Below, piece after piece: positions 22,755-34,320 of a stretch of 64,000 nucleotides of DNA (position 1 is its first letter; each line of letters starts with the position of its first letter). This stretch comes from Crotophaga sulcirostris (Eukaryota; Chordata; Aves; Cuculiformes; Crotophagidae). Below the pieces are notes generated by a model. The model searched no databases and was not told the origin of the DNA. It saw only the letters and a program-made list of their open reading frames with translations. Position numbers and translations under genes: made by a program. The stretch spans positions 1,386,032 through 1,450,031 of the forward strand of contig VYZB01000122.1 of the NCBI GenBank assembly GCA_013397455.1, read 5' to 3'.

Positions 22755-22947
22755 GACTTGGGCAGATACAAAAGCTCCAGGAACTGTGCATGTGCATGCA
22801 TACCACAAGACATTTTTTTTCCTGCAAATTTAGTTTGTTAAAGCCTGTTCCATAGGAAGGCCCAGATAACCAGTATGGAAAAATTTAAGAGATTTTTTTA
22901 GAAGGCTAAAAGATATGAAAGCTAAACCTGGGAGTAATTAGAAAGAA

Positions 22948-22969
22948 ATATATATATACATATATATAT
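22948..22969. repeat. TA microsatellite in 3' UTR
   Basis: This is an (AT)n tract of about 22 bp with one C interruption. It lies inside the CTNND2 3' UTR and could form a hairpin in the mRNA. Confidence 0.85.
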
Positions 22970-23655
22970 TTTACAGTGTGGGGCAACTTTACTGTTGGCC
23001 TATAGAATCTTAAGTTCAGTGCTGTATATTGAATGTGGCTGAAGGAAGGAGGGAGAACTTGACAGTGGATGTGGGTTAGGAGTTAAGCACAAGTAACTGA
23101 GCAGCGTACATACTTTATGGGGAACAGCTTCTCACACTTTGTTTAATATCCTCATTCATTGTGAATCTAGGCTTCAAGTTGCATTTGGGGTTTCCTCTGT
23201 ACAGCAAGATGTTTCTTGCCTTTTGTTAATGCATTGTTGTAAAGTATTTGATGTACATTACAGATAAAAAAAAGTGCATTGTGTATATTACACCAATGCC
23301 ACAGTGTTTCTTCATCTATGGTTCTAAATATTGCTTCAATTTCAAATTTTGAAAGATGTATGAATTTCCAGGTTTTTGTTTTCTTTTCCCCGGTGCGTTT
23401 TAACAAAAAAAAAATCAAAAAAACCCAAAAAAACTAAAAGGAATATTTAGCAGTATTGTTCGTTCTGATATGTGAATTTGTTTGTGGCAACTAAAAAAAA
23501 AGGCATTCAGCAGTTTCTGACAATTAACATTCATCATTCCACACTCCTTGTCAACGAAGTGCTTTTTCACTGCCTAAAATTTTAGATGTAGATATTTGAA
23601 ATAGATTTTTTTCATTTATACCAGTTTTCTTTATGATGATACAGTGTTAAAAGAA

Positions 23656-23661
23656 AATAAA
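23656..23661 (+). terminator. CTNND2: Polyadenylation signal AATAAA (first candidate for CTNND2)
   Basis: This canonical hexamer lies about 900 bases after the stop codon and is followed within 80 bases by T- and TG-rich sequence that could act as the downstream element. It is the first AATAAA on the + strand after the stop codon that I noticed. Confidence 0.6.
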
Positions 23662-23736
23662 TTACAATTGATCTGTCATCCATATTTGCTAAGAATGTCT
23701 ATTTCCAAGAACCTACCATACAAATACACATTCTTA

Positions 23737-23812
23737 CTTGTGTGTGTCCACATATGCATAGTATTCTGTGTGCATGTGTGTATGTGTTTGAGTGTGTGCG
23801 TTTGTGTGGTGT
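23737..23812. repeat. Imperfect TG-rich simple repeat
   Basis: This is a degenerate (TG)n tract broken by CA, TA and TTTG units. It lies just after the likely cleavage site, where GU-rich sequence also favours polyadenylation. Confidence 0.75.
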
Positions 23813-24326
23813 AAGACTTCATCCAATGTTTTCCTTGTTCAAGCTTCAATTTTTGTTTGATTTTCAGTCTTTTTTAAACAGTGGAAACTCCAGTATGTGC
23901 TTTCTCTTACTCACTTTCTTATACATTGATAGCAATTCCAAATTGTTAGGCCACATAGTTGCAAAGGAAGGGGCTATCGATTCTTTTCCCCTGACTTCTT
24001 CACCCTTAGATGCCATTTCCTTTAAAATAGCATCTCTTGATCTTCTCCTGAAGAAATTTCATTATTCTCCAGCCACCAACCAGCAAGTGCTCAAGGAAGG
24101 CAGAATGTGATCTTCCCATCTTCATGAGGGAATGGAAAACAAAAAAACAACAGACTTCAGTCTGGAGTCTCCAAACTCTTTGGGCTATAGAAAGGTCCAA
24201 CTCCTGAACCATTAGGACAATCATTTATTTTAACCCATACCAAAAAGAAAATGTGATACACAAAACACATTCCTCAGATATGAAAGATACTGAACTTTTC
24301 TGTGCATTTAAAGAAAAACCCTGAAA

Positions 24327-24332
24327 AATAAA
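24327..24332 (+). terminator. AATAAA, alternative distal poly(A) signal candidate
   Basis: This is a canonical hexamer inside an A-rich stretch about 1.6 kb past the stop codon. It could serve a longer CTNND2 transcript, but A-rich context makes chance occurrence likely. Confidence 0.25.
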
Positions 24333-24852
24333 AAATGTAAGGGGCAGAGATTTTTTTAATTAAATAATAAAAATGGAAGCTAGGCTAGGAGGCCAGAAGA
24401 GCTGGCATATTCATCTTAGCTCTCGGAATTCTAGAAGTAAAAACAAGAATCTAGCATTTCTTCATTTCTTTGACTCAGAACAACACTTCACTGTTTTCAT
24501 AGTGTAAGACACACCACAAATGGAGTAGCTGTAAATTGCGCAAATTGCAATTAAGGAATTTGTTTTAGGTTTCAAAAATTTCTGTGATTAATCATTATAA
24601 TAGTTGTAACATCATCTGGCACACTTCTGGCTGTGCGCAGAGGGAGAAGTCTCTTGCAAGTCATCGCCTGCTCTGCAGGACACAGCCCAAGTAGTTCATG
24701 CAGGCAGGTATTGTGATGTAGAATTGGTTTATTGGTGATCTAGAACTATAGCTTAATCTTTTTCGGCAGCTTTTCCCAGTGTACGATATGTAACCTTATC
24801 TGCTCTTTGTAGTAAATGGGGAAAAAATCGCATGCAAAAAAAATTTTCAAAA

Positions 24853-24952
24853 NNNNNNNNNNNNNNNNNNNNNNNNNNNNNNNNNNNNNNNNNNNNNNNN
24901 NNNNNNNNNNNNNNNNNNNNNNNNNNNNNNNNNNNNNNNNNNNNNNNNNNNN
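24853..24952. other. Assembly gap (100 N)
   Basis: Exactly 100 N bases are present, the usual placeholder for a gap of unknown length. The left flank is A-rich (AAAAAAATTTTCAAAA) and the right flank resumes with ATTGATTTTAATAAG. The true missing length is unknown, so distances across it are not reliable. Confidence 0.98.
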
Positions 24953-26402
24953 ATTGATTTTAATAAGACAAGTGACATTTGCAGTGCTATTTTGAACAAA
25001 GCACATTTTCAGTATAAAAGCTTTTTTTTAATAAAGAATGTCACTCACAACTTGAAGTTCTTGACTGCCTGATAACCACCAGGCTGGCGCAGTTCTCCAG
25101 GCACAGGATTGCAACAGGGATCCAAAGGGATCCACCATTGAGTTTGAAGTTTTTAGGACAGGAGTTTATTGTAAGTTAGATTTATTTCCATTTTTCAGAC
25201 TACTGAAATGTCCACATTGCCCCCTTTCAGCTCCTCTTAGGAACTACTTGGAGTCAAATGTTGACCATTGCTGAAGTGAGAGATTCTGGATTGATGAAGT
25301 GGCATAAAATACTTTTTGTCTTTTTGTGTTGTTCTGTTTGCATTCTTCTATAGTGGCAAGTGCCCCGACTGATGCCATTCACTCTTGCTGTACTGAGTTT
25401 TGAGAAGGTTTTTAATTACCTGGCTTCTTTTCCAGGCTTGGAAATCCAACACTGCTGCCATACTGAACAAGATATATATGATGCATTTTTTTCAGTATTG
25501 AGGAAAGTATCATTACCTATTGCTGTTCCCTTCATTCTTGTACTAGATCACACACAGAAATAGAGAAGAAGCAAAACTGTTCCAAAAAAATGTATAAAAT
25601 GCAATTGATGTACTGTAAAATGTCAGATTTTTTTTTTTTAACAAGCTTCGTATTAGAATCTTGTTCAGCTGTGTAGAGCTATATAAATCTCACTGTTTTA
25701 TTAAATGCTGTTTATGGTCTGGAAGGAATGGTTAACCTATCTCAAGATTAACAAATTTGCACTAATATGAGCAATATTGATTTGAAAAAAATATTAATTC
25801 AATATTTAAAAGATAAACTATGATTTTAAAGGTATATTAACACTGAAAGTACATTTTGACAAATAACATATTTAAGCCCAAATTATAAATGGTTATGTCC
25901 GATAACACAAAAGAATTATAACAATATAGATTGAGAAAAAAAATGTGTTTCACTGTACATGTTGCTAACATGTACAAAGACAAACTCATATTGACATATT
26001 TTCTATTAATAAATCCTACTGTATTGTGGAGAATCGCTGGTCATAGTGCAATATGTTTAAACTCAGAAGTTGACTCCATAGATTGATGCCTAGCTTCACA
26101 CAGCCAACAAACCCCTGCCATTTATTTATTTTAAATATTAATCAGAGAGCTTTCAGTTCTCATGTGGTTCACTACCTGCCCCCTCTCCATCAGGTTTATG
26201 AGTACAATCTGCTCTACAACAGCAAGTGAAGGGGAAAAGTATTCTTGGAGTGTCACATACAGTTCATCCCTAATTATGGCTGGAGGAGCTCGGCTGCCAC
26301 CTCTTACCTAGAGATATTTTATCTATACCTGTAAAAAAAAAACTAAAAAGCTCAAGGCTGGTGCCACTGGATAGAAACACACTGTAAAAAATACAGTCTT
26401 GG
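24953..26402. other. CTNND2 downstream region, A+T-rich
   Basis: No coding exon was recognised here. AATAAA hexamers at 25030-25035 and 26008-26013 could end extended CTNND2 3' UTR forms. The stretch 25570-26030 is strongly A+T-rich, as distal 3' UTRs often are, but nothing in the sequence proves it is transcribed. Confidence 0.5.
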
Positions 26403-26550
26403 CCCCGACATTAGGTAGGCCGCAGCCAAGAAACAGTGAGTGAGCCGTTAATTTATGCGCATGTTGCTGGGAACCGTGGAGTGCAGTGCGTGTTACAGCT
26501 CGGGAATGATTGTTTCATGGGACTGGGTTGCGTTAGCCTGCAGAAACGTC
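26403..26550. promoter_or_regulatory. CpG-enriched patch, candidate regulatory element
   Basis: Nine CpG dinucleotides fall in about 150 bp (for example in GGCCCCGACA, GAGCCGTTA, TATGCGCATG and GGTTGCGTTAG), while the surrounding kilobases have very few. Retained CpG in a methylated genome suggests selection or an unmethylated state. There is no open frame and no TATA box nearby. The function is not known from the sequence. Confidence 0.3.
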
Positions 26551-29500
26551 TCACCAGGAAGACTTGCAACTCAAATTAGAAATGCTGACTCATTTTTTTA
26601 TACCTTGGCACAGTAGAGGCTGTGTAAGCCAGTGCACTGCAAGGGAGGCTTTCTCAATGCCTCTACCCCTGTTACTCATCCTTTCCTGCCAGCAGGCATA
26701 AAGAGCTCTGAGTTTAGTGTTACTGCTTGTATCACAGGGAGCAGTGAAAGAAATGGGAGGGATGGAGACAAACCAGGGGCCTAAAAATACAGAAACTCAG
26801 AGTTTGTGCATGGAGACAGATTCACACCCTTAATTACTAACAGTGGAATGGGCCCAAAAGATTTTATGCACTGAAATCATCAAGTACTACTGAGAAGCAA
26901 ATGCACTGAACATTTACTAACCACAACACGATGTATGCAAAGTTTCATGCTAGTTTCAAGCTAGTTTCAAGCTACCTGGGAGGGAGCAGCAGAGGGAAAT
27001 CACAGGTCACCATTGGGAACTTCCAGCTTCAGCCAGCAGATGCTGGGTGTGAGGGCAGTGACTGCTTACTGCTGTGAAGGAGAGAGGAGGGGGATGCGAC
27101 TCAATCAAAGGCTTTAAGACTACGTCCAAGACTTTAAGACCAGGTAAAAAAGACACTAGGCAGCTAAATTAAAGGCATTTTTTGCAAAGTCTCCCTCCTC
27201 TCCACCCCACCATCCTCAACAGCAGGTGTGGTCTCCCCAGTGGAGATGTGGACACAGTACATACGGGAGACAATCCTACCAAGGACCCAGCTTGCAAAGA
27301 CCCTTTAGTATCAGCTGAGCAATATATGGTAGACATGAGTGGCTGAGCAGCCAGCTGCAGCAAATGCTGCTGAAACAGGGACTGGGCTTGCCAAGAAGTG
27401 GCTCCAGCCACTTGCAACTCCCAGCCCAGCATTTTCCCTGGAGGCCAGAGGTGCACCGGCGTCTGCTGAAGAATTGTGTAGGACCACTGAAGTTTTAAAT
27501 AGTGGCATAAAGCCAGTTTCAGACATTTAGGCTGGAAGTGGGAGATTTTAGTTTCATCCCCAGGCAAGGGGATTGAAGACTAGAGCTGTTACCTATAGGG
27601 ATGGGTGCATCTCCGCCTTCCAGGCTGTTCTAAAAAACAAGTGTGAAAAACAGTGACTATCACATATTTTGACAAGCTTGGGTTAGGAGACCTTGCTTCT
27701 AACTCTTGCTCCACTTTTCTGAGGGCCAAGCCAAAGAAATCGATCTAACACAAGCATTTCAAGTTCTTTCTCCCCATCACCCCCCAGGTTTTGCACCATC
27801 TTGACCGGGCCGCATCATTCAAAAGACTGGCACACCACAGTCCTCTGCAAGCCCAGCAAGGCACATGCATGAGTGCTGGTGCTAGCCAGACACAGTAGTC
27901 TAGCAAGGCACCATGCCAATGCATTATTCTTAAATCTAATTCACAGACGAACTCTATTTTTAATGCCATTTTAAAAGCTGTTTCCTTCCTCTGTGGGCAT
28001 TGATATTGCTTTAGAAGAAGAAAGTGAATGCTACATTCTTGCAAAGTGTAAACTTTTAGCTTGCACCTAAAGCCCACAGAAGTCCCTGGGAAGACTTCCA
28101 TCAGCTTCACCAAGCCATGGATCAGGCCCAAAGAGAAAACAGGTGAAGAATTGATGCAACCTTCTCAAAGAAGGATGAGCACATCCCACTGGCCTAGCAA
28201 GCACATCAAAGGCTGCAACCTTCTAGTATCTAAAAGAGGAAAAAAACAAGTTATTTTCTAGAATCTGTCAAAATTTACTAAAAAGCCTTTGGCACTCTGA
28301 ATTTTATTGTCACTACTTTAAGAGAGTGACTTAGATAAAAAGTACTTGCAGTGACTGATTGTTGCAGTTAATTTCAGTAGTCACATGAGTAGTTTCAGAC
28401 ACTGGAATATCTTTCTTTTCCAGACAGGCACAATCTGAAGCTTGCCACTAAATCTAGAAAAGCAAAGCAGCAGTGATTTGGTGATTCCCTATTTTTCACA
28501 AAATCCATTAATATACAAATTCACATAAGCCTTTTTATTTATGTCTAGCCCAGTGGTTATGGGAGTTGCTTTTCACATAGTTTAGTTATTTTACATAAAA
28601 GTAATATAGGCAGAAAGTGTTGATAACTAAAAACATCAAGACAATAACACATCAAGGCGGAAGAGAAAATTTGTGGCAGAGAATTCACACTGCTCTGTAC
28701 AGAATCAATTGTTAACCCTCTTTGACATCAACTGATAGACAAAAAATGAAGAGAATCTACTGTATGAAGCCCAGCATCTTCCATAGCAAATATAAGTCCC
28801 TTTAAGAAAGACATGTACCCTTTCCCTCAAAAAAATGCCCAAAAACTTTTCTTCTGTATTGCCTTAGGTTTGATTTTTTGTTGAGATGGCAGGCAGGAAG
28901 GAGAAGTTGCATTATATGCAATATTTGAATGATGTTTTATGTTGCTTTTGGTTCTTTCCAAGGTCCATGGATGTGAATAAGGTGGCCACTCACTTGGCTA
29001 CCACTACAGGAAAAGACAGGAAAAAAAAATAGTGGCTGGTTCTTTTGAAATATCAGCCTCCTGTTAAACAGCACACCAGCTCTCAATCGAGTGTTAAAAG
29101 TGTGTTGGGTGCAAAAGCTGGTCAGAAAAGACCCACTGATGTTGGGTTGTTCTCAGCTGTGGGACTGACCAGGGCAAGCTGAGGCAGCACAGAGGGCTTC
29201 CCGCTGCCGGCGAGGCCACCGCGGGCTGGGGGTCAAGGGGCAGCAGCAGTGGGCAAAAGCAGACAGAGGCAACTGAGTCCTTGGCCACTTCAGCAGCAGG
29301 GCACCACAGGTGTCAGAGCTGAAGAGTGAGCACTAGTGGGAGGGGAGCTGTGGGTGCTACAGCTTAGGGGAGCCCAGCACTGACCAGGCACTGTGGCCTT
29401 ACATTTCTGCTGCAGCTCAGCGTGGGGCCTTCCAGTTCAACTTTTTGTTTTGCCTTCAGTTAGAATAGATTAAGAGGTCATCTGTTTGTTGGGGATTTTT

Positions 29501-32500
29501 TTTCCCTCTTGTTCTTTTTTAATATTGTAGCAGTTGTTACGATTCACTCCAATTACCAAAACCCAGGTACAGAGCCAACTCATTCTGATCTTGCAGTTAA
29601 GAGCTTATCTGTGACGAAGAAAAAAAAAAATAACTGAGTTAGTAGAAGCTGAGAATTACGTGTCCTGAACAAATTTTGCATTTTGCTCAAAGTTTAAAAT
29701 TAAAAATAACTGGAAACTCTAAATATGCCTACTTTGCTGGAACATTAAAACAAAGGCAGCAGCTCAAGCCTCTAAGCTAGGCTCAGGTCTGGGCACACAG
29801 CAAAAAGATGTTTGAGCAGGAGGCTACAGACTGCCTGACTGAGGAGGCACTGCCCACAGGTACAGCTTCCACCAAAGAGGAGGGCCCTGTGCCAGCATAC
29901 AGGCATCCGCAATGTCCAATTGAGTAAGAAGGCAATACAGAGTTGGAAGCCAGAGACAACGAGAATTAAAGCCACTATTGTTAAACATAGGGGGAAGTGC
30001 AAGCTAACCTTCCCACAGCTAAGGTCTGGGATTTGGGTGCTTTTTTTGGCCTGTTTTCTCAATTTTGATAACTAGAATTTAAGGCAATAAGATTTTTGAT
30101 GTAACTATCTGTGGAATATGTTTTGACTAAGTAAAAAGAAAAGTGATGTTAATATATATAATTGAAAAATACAGTTGGAGACAAGTTGTTTTGACTTCCT
30201 AAAATTTGATGTACATGTGTAGATTAAGATAATTATCTGGTTTGACAACACTGTGATGTAAATGCAAATTATATACTCTAATAGACTGTGAAAACAGATG
30301 TATCAGGACAGGTGTGTATTCCATACGTAGTTAATTAATGACTGTGCAAATCAGCAAAATTAAGGTTAAACAGGTGTTAAAAGACAGTAGAATTTTGAAG
30401 CTGCTTCCTGAAGTGACAAATGATGGCTGTCATTCATCTTGTCTCTGCCATGCCACAGTTTTTAGTCTGATGTTTGTCTGCTGTATTAACTTTGATTTAA
30501 ACAATGAAAGCATTTTTATAAACCAGAATAACTTCAGTCACAGCTAAGCCTCACCCATTGAATGAAGGGATGTAAAAGGTGGAAAATTAACTATGTCATC
30601 TTTTATTGTGTTTCCAATACCATGTCCAGAAATCATGAATTATCCCTGAAAGACTATGACTCTCTTCCTTCCAGGGATTTACTCTGTGGCTTGCTGATGG
30701 CACTTACTGCCATTTGCAAGGCCATCTGTCAAGACACCGATGGAACCTCATGGTACAGCCAACTATATTTTCATGAAAACTCAGCAAGGAGTTATGTGTT
30801 CAGGAAGCAAAACACCAGGTCTGTGTCTCGCCACAATGGAACTCCTGACCCTTCCTCCAAAACACCCATCTCAGGCAGGGCTGGTGGGCTGGAAGAGCAG
30901 AAAGGGGAAGTGACCGTCCCAATGTGCCATTTGAAATAAATCACTGCCTGGAACTAGGAGTGTATATAACTGTTTAAAGAGATCCTAGCTCTCGTTTTTT
31001 CAGTGTGTGAGTGCCAATATAGTTTCACTAGGTTATTTTTGGCTAAAAGGCAGTAGAAGAGGAAATGTTTTTACAGCAAGGACACTTTGGGGCAGTTTCA
31101 GCTTAGACAAACCCACTGGAAACATGGGGTGATTCAGACACTATCAACTATGATGTACCAGGTGCTACGCACTCTTCAGTGCCATCTGGATAGATCTAGT
31201 GGCTGATGCTTTGAAGTAATCCTACCTGCAATATTATTCTAGAGGAGACAAGGTGCTAAAAAATGGAGAACATATGAAAATATAAACATGTAGTGGAGAG
31301 AAGGAAAAATTACTGGTCACTGCAGTGACCAGTGGGCTGACCTGTAGCAGGTGTAGCTGGGAGTTGTCATTTCACTGTGCTTGAAAGCCATTCCTGCTGA
31401 AAAAGACAACTCACTGTAAAAGAAAGAAGGGTTTGTAGCTGTAGGTGCACGGATGGCTAGACCAGTTAGGTGCCTGGGGGGGTAGTTGCTCTTAGGTAAA
31501 GCCAGTCCCAGGATGCAAAAGTTACACTTTCACAAAATGGAAAACCTTCAAACACCATTTTTTGTGTGTGGCTTTTGGAGTCAACTATAAAGTGGAAAAA
31601 AGCTAATATAGGTGTGTCCTCCATGCAAAAGGATTTTACAGGTTCCTAAGCAATATATGGATTTTGTGGCAAGATGAAATAATAGAAACAGCTAGCAGAG
31701 ATGGCTGGAATAGCTGGCAGAGCAAGGCATAGTGTGGGGCAAAACTACATGCTGTGTTCGTCTCCTTGTTTAGTTATCAGTTTTCTCCCTTTCAATAAAA
31801 TATTTTAAGGCAATGGGCAAAACATGGGAAAGAGAGAAATTTAGCTTATTGAATGCAAAAAAATGTTGTCAGCTTAATTTATTTCCCCATACCTTTGAAG
31901 GGTGCTGAAACCAGTGTTTTATTAGCAAATTCCTTAAAGGTACCCACTGCTCCCATTATTGCCAATGAGGTCCTTGCAGACTTGACTAGTCATTGCACTT
32001 GGGTCAATAAGCAAGATAAAAAACACTGCAACCGGGAACTGAAGTTAACTGAGGCTTAATGAAGTCAAACCAGTTTGATATAATGGAACAGACTTGCAAA
32101 GCAAAGGTTCTGAGACCATTTAAAGTGCTTTGTGGAAAGAGAGATCCTCTAATCACTGCATGACTTACCACTGGGCAACATGCCTACAGGAGAGGTAGAG
32201 GTGCACTGAGTTTGTCAGGTCTTTGCACAACACTGGACACCTCCCTGCTAAGCTGAGCATGCACTTTTCTATGTGCTTTCAGTGCCTTTGCTTGAGACAG
32301 GAGTCACCAGCCACTCTTACTACCCTGGATGAGATGGGACTGGCAAGGACTTTGCAGCAATCTGTCCTCTAGCGCAGTCCTAGTGAGTGGCCAGGCCATG
32401 TCTGGGTGGGTGGTGGCTGGTTAGAGAAGTGACTCGTCCTGTGCATGGGTGGTGGTAGCAAAAGCACAAGAACTAAGGAGAGCCATGGGGGCTCCAAGAC

Positions 32501-33800
32501 TTCACTGAGCTCAGACACTGAGACAGAGATAGGCCAAGCTCAGCAAGGCTGTCAAGCAATAACAATAATATTAATGGAAACTATGCATTTGTATTGATAG
32601 TAAGTTTTAAGCTTTATAAAAATATCAGAATGTATTAAGCCTCAGACCTTGTCTGCATTTGTCTGTTCTTGAAACCATTTTAGCAATATTTGCAAAAATT
32701 ATCTTAGAAACTTTTGTAACAGCAAGTCTGTTATCCATCTTTCTTTGGCTGTCTTAGGATTTATATGTCTTAGCTGAGGTTTTACTTAGCCTTGTGCAAT
32801 TGTGTGGTGTCAGCAGTCAGCATGAGCAAAAATACTCATCCAAACACAGGAGGGATAAAGTATAACCAACTAAAGAGTTGTAGATTAAGGCATGAACAGC
32901 ATGTGATAAGTGAGGAAAGGAGGACATGAGCTGCTTCCAGGGCCAAACTGACAGGCATTACAGAATATGGGTGTGCCCATGAGCCAGACAACCTGAGGGA
33001 AAATAACAGGGACTGGATATTAACCTCGTCAACTGCAAATATGTAAGGGAGATACTGCTTTTTCCCCTCACTGGAGGGATACCAGAAGAGGATGCTCTGG
33101 ACATAAGGAGCCCCTGTCTGACATTTCTCAGACCTGGCAAGCTTAGCTTTGAAAGCATATCTGTTCTTCACATCTGTAAGATCTTGCTAAAATTACATGA
33201 AGAATCAGAAAGTATTGTCAAGTGGCTGTTGTGCAGCAAGACAGTTCCCAAGACCTGTAAAACAGCATAGCCCATCCCAGAATGAAAACTCACCAGAACG
33301 GGAGTCACTTCTCACTAGCACACATAGGGCTGTGAGTTACAGGTAAAGACCTCAAAGATAATAAGATATTGCATCAGTCAGTCCTCAGTTGTCAAAGTCA
33401 CAGAGCTGTTCAACTTTGGTTTTGGCTTACTTCACTGGAAATGAAAAATTCCTTGCGCACATCCGCTAATGCAGGGTCAAACATCAATTAAAAACAAAAG
33501 AGCTTTCAGGAGAGGAAAATGCTGCATGCCATTCCTTCATGCTGGAATACGATGGGAAAGTCTCAGTAGCCTGTGGAGCAAAAGCCCTGTTGGAGGGTAG
33601 GTCCAGCTGAGGATCTTGATCCACAAGACAATGAAAGTATCGTACTCAGTCAGGTGGAGATTTTGCTTTATTCAGCCTTCTAGACCTTAGTTTTCTAAAA
33701 GCAGAATGAGAGGACCTATTGCCTATGGCCTGCTGAAGCTGACTCTGATTAGGACAGATGCTTTAAAATATAGACAGAATTCAGTGTAAATAGGCAAGAT
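26551..33800. other. Intergenic DNA, no gene recognised
   Basis: Open frames in this block (for example 30562-30939 on + and 27169-27567 on -) match nothing I recognise and lack splice, Kozak or domain support. A short 11-bp tandem (unit GCTAGTTTCAA, two full copies at 26949-26970) and a local G+C-rich stretch at 29140-29360 are the only compositional features seen, besides the palindrome listed separately. Confidence 0.7.
31312..31333. repeat. 22-bp perfect palindrome
   Basis: The half-sequence ACTGGTCACTG is followed directly by its reverse complement. It includes two inverted GGTCA half-sites separated by six bases, the core hexamer part used by nuclear receptors, but the six-base spacing is not a standard arrangement. 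It is non-repetitive in composition, so less likely to be slippage-derived. Confidence 0.85.
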
Positions 33801-34320
33801 CAAATAATGGTTTTCCTCTTTGTGGACTTTATACCATTGTTATTGTCCCCTGAAAGGATGATGAATGTTATTTTAATGTGTTTGATAATTGATTTGCATT
33901 ATTTACTTATTTAATTTCCTTAATGTTGATAGAGCTAAGTAGTACAACATGGATTATATTGATTTTTCTGAAAGCAAAATATTTGTTTGCAATTTCTATT
34001 AGTTCACTGAAGACATTTATGCCTTACAGTGATAATCAAATAATGCATAGTTGGCTTTCTATTGTTTTCAGGAAGCATTAAGAATGAAGTGTGATCAATT
34101 CATAAAGACTGGAGGTCTGTTGTTTATAAAACTGCCTTAATTGTCTTCATAAAAGTGAAAATGAGATCCTAACACTGGATTTACATCAGAGGGTGCCTAC
34201 AGCATTTCATCCCCAGTAAAGCTTGGTTCCAGAATTCACTTGCTCAGCCAATCGATCAAAGTCAATAAACATTTTGTGTTGCAGGTATCATCTCTTTTTT
34301 TGGACTCCCCAGATGTAATG
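33801..34320. promoter_or_regulatory. A+T-rich block with homeodomain/POU-like sites (candidate only)
   Basis: This non-coding block is rich in TAAT, TTTGCAT and ATAATGCAT-type words, the look of many developmental non-coding elements near neural genes. There is no direct proof of conservation or activity, and base composition alone could produce these words. Confidence 0.15.

Larger units (their letters stand above)
22755..23680 (+). other. CTNND2: CTNND2 3' untranslated region (to first likely poly(A) site)
   Basis: This is A+U-rich sequence after the stop codon. It contains a TA repeat (22948-22969), several T-runs and an AATAAA at 23656-23661, after which cleavage would fall near 23675-23690. 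A longer UTR is possible because further AATAAA hexamers occur downstream. The end is inferred from the signal only. Confidence 0.7.

Noticed and set aside
27169..27567. 132-codon open frame on -, overlapped by open frames on both strands
   Set aside because: Overlapping open frames reflect locally higher G+C and fewer stop codons rather than coding; no domain seen.
30562..30939. 125-codon open frame on +
   Set aside because: No recognisable family or motif, poor start context and no supporting promoter or splice signals; length is within chance expectation for 64 kb read in six frames.
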